Shown: piece by piece, positions 24,847-36,217 of the stretch
Position numbering within the stretch: the stretch's first letter is position 1
Layout of the letters: every line of letters starts with the position of its first letter
Source of the DNA: Paramecium tetraurelia
Taxonomy: Eukaryota; Ciliophora; Oligohymenophorea; Peniculida; Parameciidae
Assembly (NCBI RefSeq): GCF_000165425.1
Contig: NW_001799244.1
Coordinates: forward strand, 188,118-252,117
Direction of reading: 5' to 3'
DNA length: 64,000 bases
Program-made: the position numbers and the translations under genes
The notes under the pieces: model-generated
Database searches by the model: none
The model's input: the letters and a program-made list of their open reading frames with translations, nothing else
Told to the model about the DNA's origin: nothing

Positions 24847-27800
24847 ATGAACTTGTTTAGCCATGATGAAATTAATTTATTGGAGGTATCCAAATAGAGG
24901 ATTGCTAGGCAGCATAAGATGGAAAGTTAGAATTCATAAAAAATCAGTTAACTTCTTTGACATCTCGACAATTATAAGATGCTTGTAAGAAAACAGATTA
25001 TTATGGCAGAAACGCATTGCATTATGTAATTGAACCACTAAATTAGGCGGCATACCGAGGACATTACAACGTTGTTGAGTATTTTCTTGATTTACAATGC
25101 ATAAATATTAACTCATCAGATAATAAGGGTAAGGTTTCATTCACTATTATTGAGGTAACACAGCATTGATGCTTGCATGTGTTCGTGGGTATAATTCAGA
25201 TATCAACACTTTGAAGGATGGTTAGAAATTCGCTATATGTTCTTTACTGATAGAAAGAGGAGCATCAGTTGAATAATATAAGAAAAAAGGGATAAATAAT
25301 CCATTGCATTGGGCTTGCTTCTTTGGAGATCTAAAAACAACCAAATTGTTAATGTATATAGAGCCTAGTTTAAGTAATCCTATTAATCAGTTTATAGTGC
25401 TTTTTACAAATGACAGGGATTAGTTTCCAATTGATTTATCACTTATGACAGGAAAAGAGCTGGATGACAGGCAAGAGGATGAAAGGGTTTTGGAGTACAT
25501 GATAATGAAGTTTTTGGCTCAATATCTCGATAATGAAGAGCATAAGAAAAAATTGGATGCTCCAGATGAAGAATATGAATCATTTAGAAAATTGAATAAG
25601 CACTCCCTTAATCTTAAATCCACAAAGTAATTAGCTTAGGTTGGCCTTAGATATCTATTTTGGGCAAGTACTTAGGGTAGATTGGATCTAGTAAAACCTC
25701 TATTGAAATGTAAGTATTCGCCTTTTGAACAATCTTATAAAGGAAGAAATGCTCTTCATGCTGCTATCTATCACAATAGATTAGAATTAGTAGTGTTTTA
25801 CTTGGAATCAGAAGAATCCAGAATGTTTCGAAAAGAGAATGTAATCAATCTTGTGACAAAAGATAAACCATAGACAGCTTTACATATTGCAGTTGAGAGA
25901 GGTCATATAGAAATTGTGAAAATATTAATAAAAAAAGGAGCAGACCCAAATTACTATAACTTTCGTAATCACAGAGCTTTTGATTAATCTAGGTTGAATG
26001 AAATAAAACAACTAAAGAGAGAACTATTCCATAATGATGAAAAGAACTATTTAAGATCAGGATACAATCACATATTGGTAGGTTGGGAAAAGAGTAAAAA
26101 TTAGTTATTGGAATAACAATTTAATAATATATCAATCAAAAAGAATATTGAAAAAGGATAATTTAAATACATATTTTATGAATCTATTGATAAGCAATTT
26201 ACTTATTATTGTTTAAAGGTGGATGAAAGACTTAAAAATGTAGTTGCTGATGAGAACAAGATGATGATTTATAATTCAAGAGAAGGATACTTATCCCCTT
26301 TTAATTTGAGTATCTAAGAATAGTTTGAAAACTTTCATCACATTCACAACCAATAGATTCTTCTGACATTACTATATGATGAATTTGATATTGAATAATT
26401 TATAAGCGATGGATTACTTTTAGAATAGTTTCCCTTGCATGATGAAGAAGAAAAAGAGTTAATCATTAAATTTTGGAAAAATGAGAGGATAAATATTTTA
26501 TTTGAGCCATTTCAATTAAAATAATCAACAACTCGTACCTTTAGTGCATTATCAACTTATTTTGGACCAGAAATAGGATTTTTTTTTGTATTTCTATGTT
26601 TCTTTTCAACTTGGCTATTTTTACCTGCATTTCCAGGATTAGTCTTAGGAATATACGCATTTATTGATAAAGAAACCATTTTAGCAATTTCTCCAATCTA
26701 CACCATATGCATGGCTGTTTGGGCTACTATCTTTTTTGAATTTTGGAAGAGAAAATAGAGTGAAACTATGTACAATTTTGATATGCATGTGACAAAAGAA
26801 CAAAGAAGAAATATCCCATAATATAAAGGGTCATTTATAATAGAGGATGTGACACATACCATTGAAATAATGGATACAAGGAATGTATAGTGGAAATACT
26901 TTAAATCAAATACTCCTTTAGTGATTTTGGCAATTATTTTAATTGGCGGTTAGCAGACTGGCTATTTTTATTTGAAACAAGTTTATGAGGATGATGATTT
27001 TTATCAAACGTTATGGGCCATTCTTTTAGCTTTCACAGTATTAATTACTAATGAAATTTTCAATTACTTTGCTAAACACACATTAACTTATGAGAATCAC
27101 CAATTTCAAGATGAAAGAGAAAATGTTTATATCTTAAAGGTTTTTGCCTTCACTTTCCTTAACTCTTTTGGTCGTCTTTTTTACAGAAGTATAATAAAAC
27201 CTGATCAAGATGAGTTACATCTCTTCAGCATTTCCTTTACCATAACATGGTCTCTTGTTCATCTAATCAGGTACACTATATTACCATGGATATCTTTTAC
27301 ATTCATTAAATTCAAATTCAATAGAGACTTCAATAGATATAAATAATAAAACAATAAATCAATCAACACACTCTAAAAGATAGGAGATACAGAAACCAGT
27401 GGAATCAATAAATCATTTGATAAGGGAGTATCTTCTTTATATTTCCTTTAGCAAATTGAATTAAATAAAAGGATGATAGATCCACCAGATCATGTTGAAC
27501 AATTCACATATTTTGTAATTATGACATCAATAACTAGATGACTTAATTTTGCATGGTTACAATGTTTAGCGCAGGTTCCTAAATTATACCAATCATTACT
27601 CTGTTTTTTAATTTACTCAACATTGAAGGATTGTTATATGGCTACAGAAGGTTTGTCAAGAGACCCTTAGCAGAACCAAAAAAGAATATAGGAGTGTGGA
27701 ATGACATCTTATAATTAATTGGCTATATTGGTATAGTTTCAAATTGCTTAACTATATATCAAGCCAATTAGTCATAGTTAAATTACTTGGTTGGAGCTAG

Positions 27801-28060
27801 TGAAAGTTCTAATCAAGATTAAACAAATGTAAATTTATCATTAAAATTAGCTCGGATTGAGAAACTTTTTATTATTAATTGTTGCTGAACATATAGTAAT
27901 TGGAATCAAATTTGTAATAGAAGGAGTAATTCCAGATGAACCTGAATGGGTTGAATTAGTCTTGAAAAAAGAAGAATATTTATCGGAAAAGAATAAGTCG
28001 AATAGCAAAAGGAATGAATCATCAATTAAACCCCTAGAAAATAAAATAAAAAATGATTGA
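24847..28060 (+). CDS. Anoctamin (TMEM16) family protein with N-terminal ankyrin repeats
   Basis: 1,039 residues after four introns (23, 26, 23 and 22 nt), exactly in frame from this ATG; an in-frame ATG at 24745 is an alternative start. Residues about 15-330 form ankyrin repeats, for example DYYGRNALHYVIEPLNQAAY, NTALMLACVRGYNS, KGRNALHAAIYHNRLELV and QTALHIAVERGHIEIVKILI. The C-terminal half is an anoctamin domain: STYFGPEIGFFFVF, a run of membrane helices, MAVWATIFFEFWKRKQ, and late signatures EQFTYFMTQFCMVTMFSAG, RRFVKRPLAEPKKNIGVW and AEHIVIGIKFVIEGVIPDEP. Anoctamins are Ca2+-activated chloride channels and/or lipid scramblases. The ankyrin part probably tethers or gates it; this is inference. 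Confidence 0.9.
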
Positions 28061-28546
28061 TCTTTATCATATATATATAAACAATTTTTTTAAATTAATA
28101 ATTTAAATTCCCTTATTAAACAGGACTAACAGTTTTAGAATTTTATGATAAGAGTGGAGAAATCTAATTTGACAGAGTTATTGTATGTTGATTTTACTAG
28201 TTTATTCACATGTGTCTTTAAATAGAAAAATATTGAGCACAAGAAAATAAACAATAATTTTAAATAAAGAAAGATAAAATTTAATAAATATATTTGGAAT
28301 ATACATTCAATTTGATATTAATATAATATATGATAGAATAAAATATGAGGCCGATTAAGATTTCATATTTACTTTTAATAACCTTAACTTATAATAAAAA
28401 TGATAAGTTTTAATTATGAAAGTAATTATTAATTTATATTTTGAAAATTAAGAATACATTTATGAATTAGTTAATAAAATAAGAATATGTTTCTTATAAT
28501 TTAAATTATATTGTATTCTAAGAATAATATTAGATGTGAATAAGTC
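28061..28546. other. Intergenic, convergent gene ends, about 490 bp
   Basis: Very AT-rich spacer between the 3' ends of the anoctamin and the HTH gene; nothing recognisable. Confidence 0.55.
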
Positions 28547-29255
28547 TCAAGTCTTCATTTACTTATGCTATTCACCAAGAATCTTTAAAATTTATGAGTT
28601 TAAACTATACTTTAACATTAATGGAATTTTATTAATATTAGAACATTTTTCTTGATTTTGAGTTCTTGCAAATTAGATTTATTGTTTTTCTAAGCAATTT
28701 AGAGTAGAATTGGGAGTTATGAAACTGAACTCATTAGTGATGGTTTTCTGTTGAAGAATTGTGTTTATATCATTTGTAAACCGTAGCACAGCCTACTAGT
28801 TACTTAACAAACTTAGAATTTGAGATTGTTTTTTTTATATTAACTCTTTTAACATTTGTTCTTTAAACTCTTTTGCTGAACTATCATCATCATTACTAAC
28901 TTTAAATTCCTCAGTTTAGTATCCTAAATTAATAAGCTTTTCGTTCCTTTAAACATTAGTATAATATTATACATATCATCAACAACAAATAGTTGTACCT
29001 AGGCAATTGAGTTTAAAATTTTATCCCTCTTTTCTTTTTTTTAGATTCTCCCTTCCTTTTTATAAACTTAATAAATGGCTTTTATTGTTGAGATATTGTG
29101 CCCTGTTATCAAAGAAACCTGAAAATAAAAAAATATTGTACATGAGAGGTCGAGTACTTGTACTCTTCAATATACTAAATAATGAGCGCTCTTTCACTAG
29201 AATTTAGGCATTTATATTTAGATCTTTAGTTTTTTTATTTTTTAATTTTCATCAT
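28547..29255 (-). CDS. Small helix-turn-helix (homeodomain-like) protein
   Basis: 219 residues, visible only after splicing two introns (23 nt at about 29121-29143; 26 nt at 28947-28972); the exon total is then exactly in frame. It starts MMKIKKQKNQRSKYK. Residues about 17-70 read SERALIIQYIEEYKYSTS ... LITGHNISTIKAIYQVYKKE then GRIQKKEKRDK: a helix, a turn, and a recognition-like helix followed by a basic patch, as in homeodomain-like HTH proteins of ciliates and of transposase-derived DNA binders. The rest is helical and Q/N-rich (SSAKEFKEQMLKELIQKKQ) with no catalytic motif, so I read it as a DNA-binding regulator rather than a transposase. No terminal repeats were seen nearby. Confidence 0.65.
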
Positions 29256-30102
29256 AAAATAAATCTAAAAATGGAATCCCTTTTTAATATGGTTTAATTA
29301 TTAATTAAGCTTGGAATAAATCAATAATATATATTTCAACATTGGACAAAACTTATAAATTAGCATAATTAAAATATATAGTATAGTTTTAATCTTAAGT
29401 ATAATATAAGCTTCGATAACTATTTTTAATAAAATAGACTGTAACTAATATTTAAATAATTTGTATTACTCAATAATAAAGAATATTTATTATTATAAAT
29501 TTTAGATAAATAATTATCTATCCTTAAACTTTTCAGTTTAAAAATTGGCGTTCTAAAATAATGAGTATTTAACATGAATAATGTATAAGCATGATTATTT
29601 CTGATTTTCACAATACTTCAAAAAATATAGATACCTTTCTCAATTTCCTAATTTAGATTTACTTTTTGTCATTATTAAGTAATCTAGATAGTATAGAATG
29701 ATAGTAAGATTATTCATTTGTTAATTTTGATTAAAAGAGGAAGTTTTTAAGTTTTCTTCTAATTAATTAATTCAAGTTAGAAATATACATTTATAGAATT
29801 ACTTTAATTTGTTTATAAATGCTCTCAATCCACTTTAAAAATTATTTAAACAGGCAACCAATTGGTTTAATATTATTAACCTTTTAATAATTGAAATTAA
29901 AAAAAAATAATAATTTATATTTTCTCAAATTGATCTTAATGTTTATTTTTCTTAATTTTCCCTAGAATTTTTAGGAGTATATTTTTGAGTCTTATAACAA
30001 TAATTATACTCTCAATTTAAATTGAATAATTTAAAGAATAAAATGGAAGTAATTAAACATCCTTTATGACAATAATATATTATGATATAATGATTTAATT
30101 AT
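29256..30102. other. Intergenic, about 850 bp
   Basis: Among the most AT-rich stretches of the window, with many homopolymer runs; no gene or RNA recognised. It separates the start of the HTH gene from the end of the HECT gene. Confidence 0.55.
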
Positions 30103-31596
30103 TCATTCCATTCCGAAAACTCCTTCGAGATCATTAAGAACAATAGATCTCAAAAATTTTCGCATAAGTTCTTAGCTAGTGTATTTTGGAAGTTCGAGCC
30201 TATTGAAGCATGTGTGAGCTATTGGAAAAGAATTGCCATTTTTATAATCAATAGGAACGATCTAGAATTTTGAATACATTCCTCTATTGGACTCAAGTTT
30301 ACTGAAACCACTATATAAAATGCAATAATTAATTAAATACTTAACTGGTATCCTGTAAGAACCAGTACAATAATGTAAGAACTTTTTTAATTAATCTTGA
30401 TCGAATTCTGATAATACCTTCCAAAACCACTGTATTTATTGAGAATTTTCAGCATATGGTGTTTTATATATTGTATGTTATTTCCACTCAGCTAAATCTA
30501 CGACAGGTACACCGTAAAGTATCATTTCAAATTCTTCAGCTGTGAAAATATTTAAATAATCCTATGGAACATATTTATATAAAGAGTTTTAGATTTAAGC
30601 AAGCTATTTTGATATTAATTTTTCACTATAGAATTAGATGCTTCATAATAATAATAATAATAAATGATACCTTAAATCAACGAATTCTTGTTTATTTTAG
30701 TTTGTTACCAAAATATCAGCTCCATTTTACTTTAATTCAATTATTTCATCATCTTTACATATGATAAAATATTATTATAATTGATTTTCATCAAATTAGT
30801 TTTCAAGTAAGTATTTCCAACTCAAAAACAAACTTTTGTCATAACATTGCATGTCTTAAAATGAGATTTCTTAACCAAGCAATTTCTTAACTAAAGGTCT
30901 ATCAAATTCAACACAAATAGTCATTCTTTCAAAAAGAGCCTTTGCTATTGCTAAGCCAGCTAAATCAAAATATTGACTCTGTTTAGCAATTTTATAGGTA
31001 ACATCATTAGTTTCTGTCAATGTAAAGATGTCCTTACACATTTCTTTAAAAATCAGAGTCAACCATTCTCTTAATAAACCTCCTGCATCTTAGACTTTAT
31101 CGTTCAAAAATACTACTTTGACTTCCTTATAAAAATTAACACTCCTTGCTGAAACCAAAGAAGTTTATAATAAATCATTAAGATTGACATTCAATTTGTC
31201 TGATCCTAATTGCCAAGGAATACGAAATTTTTCAAGTTAAAGATTGAACCACATTTATTTCTCAGGAAAAGATCGATTCTTAATTTCTTGAGCACTTAAA
31301 TTCTAATAAAATTGATAAAATGTTCTTACATATATCTACCCACCATTCACTTATGATTGAATTCTCTTCCATTGATTGTTTTACTTCACCCAAATGTAAT
31401 TATCTCCCAATTAATCTTAAGTTTAAGGCATTTGAAATTCAACATTATGTATTGGTTATTAAAGAAGTAGACAATGGTCTATATGACTATTAAGAACAAA
31501 GTAGGTAGTAGAGGGACCAAACTTACGATCGCAATTTGGACATTTGGCTTCTTAACCAATTTTTGAATGCTAATTATTTGAACTTCTGTTCCCCAT
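30103..31596 (-). CDS. HECT-type E3 ubiquitin ligase with N-terminal zinc finger
   Basis: 477 residues after two 30-nt introns, exactly in frame. It begins MGNRSSNN, a plausible N-myristoylation site. Residues about 15-45 hold a C2HC finger, CPNCDRKF ... SHIDHC, with the spacing of UBZ/Rad18-type ubiquitin-binding fingers. The HECT domain fills the rest: DAGGLLREWLTLIFKEM, YFDLAGLAIAKALFERM, EEFEMILYGVPVVDL, QWFWKVLSEFDQDQLKKF and the catalytic segment AHTCFNRLELP with its thioester cysteine. The second intron joins RIPVN to GFSKL, restoring a conserved HECT stretch. One intron contains a (TTA)n microsatellite. Small for a HECT ligase, with no other substrate-binding domain. Confidence 0.9.
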
Positions 31597-31688
31597 TTTA
31601 GAACTAATAATAATCAATTTCAGAGATAAAAACTCATAAATAACAAATAAAAGATATATAATTCTATAGGTATTTATGTTCTTAATAC

Positions 31689-32538
31689 TCAAACAACAGT
31701 TTAAGTGATTTATGAATCGCACAAATCAGCTTCTTCCACAGTTTAATTCAAATTCGTAATTGGTCTTGGAGGAAAACCTGAAATTAACTAAATTTATTTT
31801 TGAGGAGGCAAATTCATCATTCTTGACACTTAAATATATTGAAATACTTTAAAAGATGCTATTGAATGGCTGTCACTCTTGTTGTAGTATTAACTGTTAA
31901 TGTAATTGTGTTTCCAGTTGATAGTCTAACCTAGATATTAGTTGTTGGTTGATTTGGGTTAATTGGTATTTAACCTTATTTACTCAGATCAACCTTAACT
32001 TATTGTTATTATTAAACAAATTATTATTAACCCAAACTAACACCAGCTCCTCCGAATTCCACATATTTTGGTGGAGGAGGTGGGACATATTTTTCTTATG
32101 TTCTATCTTCCAATTTTACACTCAATCCTTTTTTGGCATATTATTATCGCAGCTATGTTGGTACTTAACTTTTATCATAATTAGTATCATTTACTTTTAT
32201 TTTAATTCGGCAATGAATTTCTTATTTTCTGGGTCATTGATGTCTTTGAATTCTCCATCATTTATTTAAAATCCATTATTCCATAATGTTATTTTGCACC
32301 ACTCTTTTGGATCCTCCTCTCCATCAGGGCGAGAGCCTCCTTGCTTTCTATATACATTTAATAGAATAATACGCTTTATTGATCAATTCATCAAAATCTG
32401 GAGGATTTTCTATTGAGAGTCCACTTAGAAATTTAATTTAAAAACATACCTCTTTTCACCTCCGGCATAAGAATTACTGGTTTTCTTTTGCTTTTCATCT
32501 TTCTCATTTTTCTTTAAATCATCTAAAGTTCTAAACAT
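31689..32538 (-). CDS. NSFL1C: p47/Shp1-type p97 cofactor (SEP and UBX domains)
   Basis: Adaptor that recruits the AAA ATPase p97/Cdc48 to ubiquitinated or Golgi-membrane cargo. 248 residues after four introns of 25-26 nt, exactly in frame. The start MFRTLDDLKKNEK and SYAGGEKSGLSIENPP match the linker before the SEP domain of p47. The SEP domain reads ITLWNNGFQINDGEF and DPENKKFIAELK. The UBX domain starts at IQVRLSTGNTITLTVNTTTR and ends LISGFPPRPITNLNQTVEEA, including the p97-binding FPPRP-type loop. The N-terminal UBA domain of animal p47 is absent. It lies between the HECT gene and the ARM-repeat gene on the same strand, with spacers of about 90 and 42 bp. Confidence 0.9.
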
Positions 32539-32580
32539 GCCCAAAAAATATTTATATTTAATAAAATAATAACATTTCAA

Positions 32581-33906
32581 TCAAAACATGTAAGTAACTA
32601 TTTTGCTATACTTGATAGATCTTCGTTTTAGGACATAAACAAAAACTCTACCTTAAAATAACATATATAAAGATACCTTATTTTTATATTTATACAATAT
32701 ATTGTAATACACATCATCTCTCATTGTATCTCCAAATTCTAATATTCTCTTAACATACTTTAGAATAGCAATTTAATTATTTGGATCATCTGCATTCAAA
32801 TTAAGTAATTAAGAACAATAATAATTTTCATCTATAAGTTAAGGGTAATCATGTAAGAATTCATCATCTTTCATTAGACATTCTAAGACATTTAAACTTT
32901 TTTCTAAGTATTCAGAATCCAATGAAATTTCTATTATCAAATTTAACACTTCCTTCTAACATACGTAATATTATATTTCCTCCAATTCTACTACATTATA
33001 AAATAAAGTTAATAGAGCTTTAATGCAATGTGGATTTTTTGATGTCAAAAATAAATTACAAATAAAACTATTAATTTCTTTTTGTTAGAATATCTAATAG
33101 AGTAAATAAGAATCCGTAATTTCTTGTAAAATTCTTAAGATTATTGAAGTGATATTATCATCATTTTTTAGTAAATATCTAATAGCATGAAGAACCAAAT
33201 GATGATTGCTGAATTCCATTCTTGATGTTAGAATGTAAGCACATTGAAATGCTATATGTTAAGGCATTAATTAACACAATGTTTCAACTAAATAATTACT
33301 CAATATTGACTTAAATTAAACAATTTTAACACAAATATGGACTAATAATTTTTTGTATGTTTCCTCTGAGATAATATTAGCATTTTTATTAAGGACTAAT
33401 AATAATTCATCATCTTTCATTAAATATTCGAAAACGTCAATATCATAATCTGCTAATAAATTTTAAATGATTTCAATAACAAATTCATTGTATATTGGAT
33501 TTCGAATATCGGTGTAAAGTATTTTTAAAAAATCGAAATTCGTATCAAATAGAAATCTAGATCCAACTTTATCTCCTAAAGTAAGATTGCAAAGGATCCA
33601 ATAAATGGTAATTCTATAATTTTGTTGACAATTCAATTCAAATTAGAGAAGCAAATCATTCATGAGATCTTGCTCTACTAAATAATCATAATATTTGATC
33701 ATAGCTTTAGGAAAATCATTTTCGATATTTTCTTGAATGGCAATCATTTGTTTTTTAATAATCCTAAGTTTATCATTCAGATCAAGATCTTCTTATTCTG
33801 GTATAATGATTCTCTTTTTTTTGAGTTATTATTCAATGAACTCTTTTCTAATGGCAGTTCTGAACTTCTCCCTCTTGACATTCAAAATTGATGAAGATTA
33901 ATCCAT
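32581..33906 (-). CDS. ARM/HEAT-repeat protein, divergent importin-alpha-like
   Basis: 441 residues in one frame. It begins MDQSSSILNVKREKFRTAIR followed by KEFIEQQLKKKR, a basic segment resembling the importin-beta-binding region of importin alpha. The body is a chain of helical pairs with ARM-like spacing, for example ITIYWILCNLTLGDKVGS, NPIYNEFVIEIIQNLLADY and ALLTLFYNVVELEEI. The canonical Trp-Asn array of importin alpha is mostly missing, though ITIYWILCNL keeps one W...N pair. So: a divergent importin alpha or an unrelated ARM adaptor. The C-terminal 30 residues may change if a possible 25-nt intron near 32665 is used. Confidence 0.65.
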
Positions 33907-33942
33907 TATATATATAATTGTGTTTTTTTTGGTATTATTATA

Positions 33943-35002
33943 TCAAATTTAGATGGCTTATTTTTGGAACACATTTTAAGCCTTGTTGACATCGCCAACA
34001 GTGAATAAGTTTTACAGGTTGCTAACATCAACAGACTAGAATGATATTAGAAGATTATCATACTTATTGTTATTCACTGAGAACTGAATCGTCTACTACA
34101 AGACTATAATTGTCATAATACTTCAGAATCTATTAGACTTTGTTTACTTTCTCTCCTCCAGTCAAAACTGTGTTGTAGCCTCTTTCCAATCCTCCAACGA
34201 CTATGATATTAGAAAACCTTAGACTTACCGATGCTGAAGTTGGTTACAGTTTAAGGATCTCCTGACACTATTACATGTTTGGATCCCTGCACTTTGTCAC
34301 TCAATTTTGCTAAGTCCTAGTAAGTGTAGGTTTAGAGTTATCCATTTCTCAATTGAGCTGTGACTGGTCCTGTAACAGTTGGGAGAGAAAGGCGATTGAA
34401 GTTCTTGGAGGCGTAAACCAATGATTCCTAGGGGCTTCAATAGTTTAATACTCTGAATTTATAGGTGCCTGGATATGAGTAGAATCCAGTATGAATTAAC
34501 CATTTCAAATTAGTAAATTTACTACTCTTCAGACTTTCTCCTGAGTGAGCTTGGGACAGATTAATTTATAATAGATACTCTATGTGGTTTCTGGGACGAG
34601 GTTTTTAAGGATTTCAATGAACTTGGTATCTCCGACTAGTTGATTTGGTGAAAACACGATTCCTTTGGGGTTGACAATACTAATAGTCTTTTCAATTTCA
34701 TTTCGATCATCGGATCTGAAGGGTACTGTAATTACTCCAGCTTTGGCTGCTCCAGCAAATGTAGTGGCAGCTTCACTTGTGTTGGATCTACCAAGCAAGA
34801 GCAATAGTTTGTCCCCTTGTTTCCAACCTTATTCAATCAATCCATATGCGAATGCACTTGAATGTGTCTCTCAATAACAACTATTGTATACATCAAATTC
34901 GCCGAAAGTCCAGGTGAGATTTTAATTCTCAAATCTGAACCCATTCTTAAGTGGATTTTATTTTGCTAAGGTTGAGAATCCTTGATAAATAAATCGTAGC
35001 AT
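33943..35002 (-). CDS. Short AMP-binding (acyl-CoA synthetase-like) protein
   Basis: 308 residues after five introns of 24-29 nt, exactly in frame. The first half matches the N-terminus of acyl-CoA synthetases: QNLTWTFGEFD, AFAYGLIEQGWKQGDKLLLL and NTSEAATTFAGAAKAGVITV then PFRSDDRNEIEKTI. The rest does not continue as the family does: I see no Ser/Thr/Gly-rich ATP-binding P-loop, no YGxTE and no C-terminal adenylation motif. A standard enzyme is about twice as long. It is therefore either a non-catalytic, specialised member or a truncated gene; the intact frame and ordinary introns argue against simple decay. Its start is 34 bp from that of the PP2C gene. Confidence 0.7.
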
Positions 35003-35036
35003 TTTTAATAAATAATTTAAATATATATAAATATAA
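35003..35036. promoter_or_regulatory. 34-bp divergent start-to-start spacer
   Basis: The ATG codons of the AMP-binding gene (minus) and the PP2C gene (plus) are only 34 bp apart. The spacer is wholly A/T (TAATTT, TATATATA) and must contain both 5' UTRs and whatever core promoter is used. Confidence 0.6.
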
Positions 35037-36160
35037 ATGTTTCTTCTTAATTGGTTTGGAGGTAATAGCAATTAGAGTGGAAAGAACAAGAAAAAGAAGA
35101 AGAAGTAAAATGTGGTGTAGAATCTCAACAAGACTTTGATAAATCCAATGAAAGAAATCAAATTATTTGGACATTCAAAGATGGGATATGGTCCCAAAAA
35201 GACTGAATGTCAAGATTCTTATTGTACTATGGAAAGATTTACTGAAGATTGTTATTTTTTCGCAGGTTTAACTTCATTTTTATAATAAGTGTATGATGGT
35301 CACGGTTCCTCAGGCAAAGAAGCATCCTAGGCAGCCAATGATTATATTTAAACTTTCCTCGAGAAAAACCCAAAGAGAATCAAAGCATTATAGAATGATA
35401 AACAAAGAGAGAGTTTTTTGAAGAGTGCTTTTAAAAATGCTGAAGCTAAACTAAGATCATCTGGTATAGATTACAGTAATTCTGGAACATGTGCAATATC
35501 AATATTTGTAGTTAAGAATATGTGTTATATTGCCAATCTGGGTGATTCTAGGGCAGTACTATTTAGATAAACTGCAAAAGAGAAACTGGCCATTGAATTA
35601 TCCTATGATCATAAACCAACAAGACCAGATGAGAAGGAGAGAATCATAAGATGTGGGGGTAAAATCGAAAGGCTGATTCATGATGGTTAGCCAGTTGGAC
35701 CATATCGTATTTGGGCAGACGATGAAGGGCCAGGAATTGCCATGACTAGAACGTATTGAAATTCAAATTATGTATAGATTGGGAGATTTGCAAGCTAAGA
35801 AGATTGGTTTGATTTCCGAACCAGAAGTCTAACATATTGAATTAACAAAATAAGACAAATTCATGGTAATTGGATCGGATGGTGTTTGGGATGTGATGAG
35901 TAGTGCAGAAGTCTGTGGATTTGTTTTAAAACATGAGCCTAAGGAGAGTGTGGCTGAAGCTATTGTAAATGTTGATATTTATATAGGTTACTGAATGTAG
36001 ATCCAGATGGGATGAAATGAACAAGTAAAAGAAGACAAATTCTAAGATTGGAGATTTACCATACCTGAAATTCGGTTGTGATGATATTACTGCTGTAATT
36101 GCTTATTTCACATTTATTGATGAATTGGAAGACAACTATTTCCAATAACAGAGATATTGA
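35037..36160 (+). CDS. PP2C-family protein phosphatase
   Basis: Metal-dependent Ser/Thr phosphatase, 350 residues after three introns (24, 25, 22 nt), exactly in frame. It begins MFLLNWFGGNSNQSGKNKKK, a basic leader. Catalytic motifs are all visible: CQDSY, FAVYDGHGSSGKEAS with the metal-binding Asp-Gly pair (created by splicing), SGTCAISIFVV, NLGDSRAVLF, IGSDGVWDVMSSAEV and CDDITAVIAYF, the last with Asp-Asp-Ile-Thr in place of Asp-Asn-Ile-Thr but keeping the metal-ligand Asp. Activity is expected. It converges with the giant E2-E1 locus: the two stop codons are 57 bp apart. Confidence 0.93.
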
Positions 36161-36217
36161 ATCATAAATATAAGAAAATAATATTTTATGATTTATATTT
36201 TTTGATAAATATTGATA

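Noticed and set aside
29007-29207. A 66-codon plus-strand frame
   Set aside because: It overlaps antisense the spliced HTH gene and is Leu/Phe-rich low-quality sequence.
28547-29255. Reading the HTH protein as a complete DNA transposon
   Set aside because: No catalytic acidic residues and no terminal inverted repeats or target duplications were seen around it.
31949-32269. A 106-codon plus-strand frame opposite the p47-type gene
   Set aside because: It lies over the SEP and linker exons of a well-supported minus-strand gene and has no motif.
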